A stretch of 64,000 bases of DNA from Lateolabrax maculatus (lineage: Eukaryota; Chordata; Actinopteri; Acropomatiformes; Lateolabracidae), in NCBI GenBank assembly GCA_031216445.1, contig CM062199.1, positions 10,811,001 to 10,875,000 of the forward strand. Direction: 5' to 3'. The notes beneath the pieces are model-generated. The model had not been told where the DNA came from. It made no database searches and saw only the letters and a list, made by a program, of their open reading frames with translations. The position numbers and the translations under genes are program-made. Positions 62,310 to 64,000 of the stretch are shown here, piece by piece; the stretch's first letter is position 1, and every line of letters starts with the position of its first letter.

Positions 62310-62520
62310 TTTGAAATCCCTGCTTGCTGCTTGCCATACGTTAATAACTATTTACTTCCCACTGAGAGCAATTACGCTAAGAGGGCTTATTTTTTTCTCC
62401 TTTCATATTCTTGAACTTTTGAAACCAGGCGTATAGTTTGAAGTCCATGTTTGGAGGCCGTAACTTGATAGAACATGGGTTGCTTGGCTCCCTGTTGCAA
62501 TTTGGTAATGGGATGAGATA
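62310..62520. promoter_or_regulatory. candidate conserved non-coding element
   Basis: A non-repetitive patch containing TTAATAACTATTTAC, GAGCAATTACGCTAAG and GGCCGTAACTTGATAG. Homeodomain-type AATTA words are present. The call rests on texture only. Confidence 0.25.
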
Positions 62521-64000
62521 GACATAGACCAGGAAAAGCTTTGTGATATTTTGAATTAGACGTCTTCCAAAAATGTTTTTAGTTTATCAAAGGGGTTTTT
62601 AATTGGTGTTAATGGAAAGAGGACTATTAGTTTGGCAGATGATTTGTTTTGCTAATGTTTCTCCTTTCCTGTTGTCATACAATAAACATGCATTTGATTT
62701 GCCCACTAAATGTAAGCCATTTTTCTTTGAATCTCTTGTGAAACTGAACAAACCAGAACCCTATTTTTGCCATCACACTGCACAGTATGTCCCACTGAGA
62801 GGTTTCCCAAAGCTAAAAGCCTCTTGCTTAAGAAATCTGCTGTGAGATGTGTCCATAGAAATAAAAAGAAAGTGATTAAATACCACGGCTATTCAAAGCA
62901 GAGCATTTATTGACTTTGTTCATGAGGTGCAGTAGCATGGGTGATGTTGGCAGGGTCTTTCAATCAGACTGAATGAGTATGCACAATTAAAGAAGAAATT
63001 AGAAATACTCTCAGATGGAATCAACATTGCTTGAGTGTCAAAAGGAATAACAATCTTGTGTTTGAGGTAAATGTAATGAAAGGAAAGCAAAAGCAACTTA
63101 TCTTTCTTACTGCTATTTAAAAATACAACAACTACCATACAACAACATAAAGCTACTGCAAACAGACGCCACAAATAACTCCTTGAATTAATACATTCAT
63201 ACTGTCCACAAACTTTACATTTTCCATCATTTTAGATTTGATGTTTGTGACTTTTGTCAAACCAAGTTGTGTTTGTTTTTGAATACTATACTTCATAAGT
63301 GTAAAGGTAGATTTTATTACATTTGGTATATTTGATAAAAGGAGACTCAGTTTATGTGTGAATACGCAAGTTTCAAAACAATTTGTTTCTCTCCTTTAAT
63401 GAACCTGCTTTCAGAAACAGAAGTTGATTCATGCCTGTCTGATTTTGTCAAAATTGTTTTTCTCACTTTTACGAGTGTCTGTTCAGCACAGCCTTGTTAC
63501 TCCTATTACAAACTAAAAGGCTAAAGGTTAGATTTAACATGTCTGAACTTGAATGCTGCCCCTCTCATTTATTTGGGAATGTTAGAATGAGTTTTAATTG
63601 GGACTCACTTCACATTCTTTTTGTTTTACCTTAAATAAGTTATCAAATCAAATTGATATCATAACACAAATAATAACTAAAATCTGACTAGAAATTACAT
63701 TCTAGTAATACCATTGTCAGTGCAAGCACTTTGCTGTTTACTGACTGTTTATTTTCTATTTCACAGTTTCTTCTTGATAGAGGGATGCTGGTGTATCATG
63801 AACAGCTCTTTTTCGCTTAATTTTCTCTTACCAAAAGCATACCCAAAGCTATTGTCATTGCATGACAACCACATTTTTTTTAGAACTTGTCTGACTTGTT
63901 TATGAATTACACAAATATCCCTAAGCTTTAATGAGTTTTAACCAATCAGAGAGTGTGCTGCCATCATAGAAGAGTTCCCTTCTCCAAAAATGCGTGTGAT

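Larger units (their letters stand above)
57111..64000. other. gene desert to right edge
   Basis: No gene is seen. Apart from the microsatellites listed separately, it has two balanced patches (61850-61990 and 62310-62520) and G-rich interruptions at 62020-62070. The open frames are short and unremarkable. Confidence 0.5.

Noticed and set aside
1..64000. CRISPR arrays, operons, phage genes or tRNA genes
   Set aside because: No evenly spaced direct repeats, no clustered gene strings, and no convincing tRNA A/B box pair were seen; the sequence is a vertebrate nuclear region.

Overview
The window looks like a vertebrate, most probably a spiny-rayed teleost. It has one intronless, CpG-rich developmental gene in a large AT-rich gene desert. 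Other fish-like signs are very dense CA/TG and CT/GA microsatellites, an L2-clade LINE with the usual fish 3' tail, and small inverted-repeat DNA transposons of kinds common in fish. No operon-like or bacterial features are present, and most open reading frames are by-products of simple repeats.

The one protein-coding gene I can name is sox4, a SoxC-class HMG-box transcription factor. It lies on the minus strand at 9415-10815 (466 codons plus stop). The HMG box and the C-terminal activation domain are intact. Long runs of serine, histidine and glycine separate them. The 5' leader and proximal promoter lie to the right (10816 to about 11640, CpG-rich, with an NF-Y/CCAAT site). A long AT-rich 3' UTR probably runs left to about 6535 and contains two miR-129-type seed matches. 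I cannot tell whether this is the sox4a or sox4b ohnolog.

Layout: 1-1000 holds a second small CpG-rich patch with a perfect splice-donor consensus on the minus strand, about 9 kb downstream of sox4 and in the same orientation. It is a candidate first exon of a non-coding transcript, and the arrangement resembles SOX4-CASC15 in mammals. 1000-6500 is AT-rich with a long CA repeat. 6535-11640 is the sox4 unit. From 11640 to the right end is gene desert. In it I recognise an inverted-repeat element (13386-13840), a telomere-like inverted-repeat element (19067-19351), a coiled-coil-type pseudogene remnant (22690-23060) beside a perfect 28-bp hairpin (23172-23245), a possible degraded element (24030-24640), a TATA-box-bearing region (25860-26720), a hAT-like MITE (29680-30252), a 5'-truncated and internally deleted L2 LINE (35570-37735), a short SINE-like scrap (57030-57110) and many microsatellites.

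Between these are stretches of balanced, non-repetitive sequence (near 16.4, 39.5, 43.0, 47.0, 53.0, 54.7, 61.9 and 62.4 kb) that read like conserved non-coding enhancers. This would fit a sox4 regulatory block, but conservation cannot be tested from one sequence. I found no convincing new multi-gene system. The best unexplained structures are the perfect hairpin at 23172-23245, the CpG exon at about 629-800 and the paired RFX-type palindromes.
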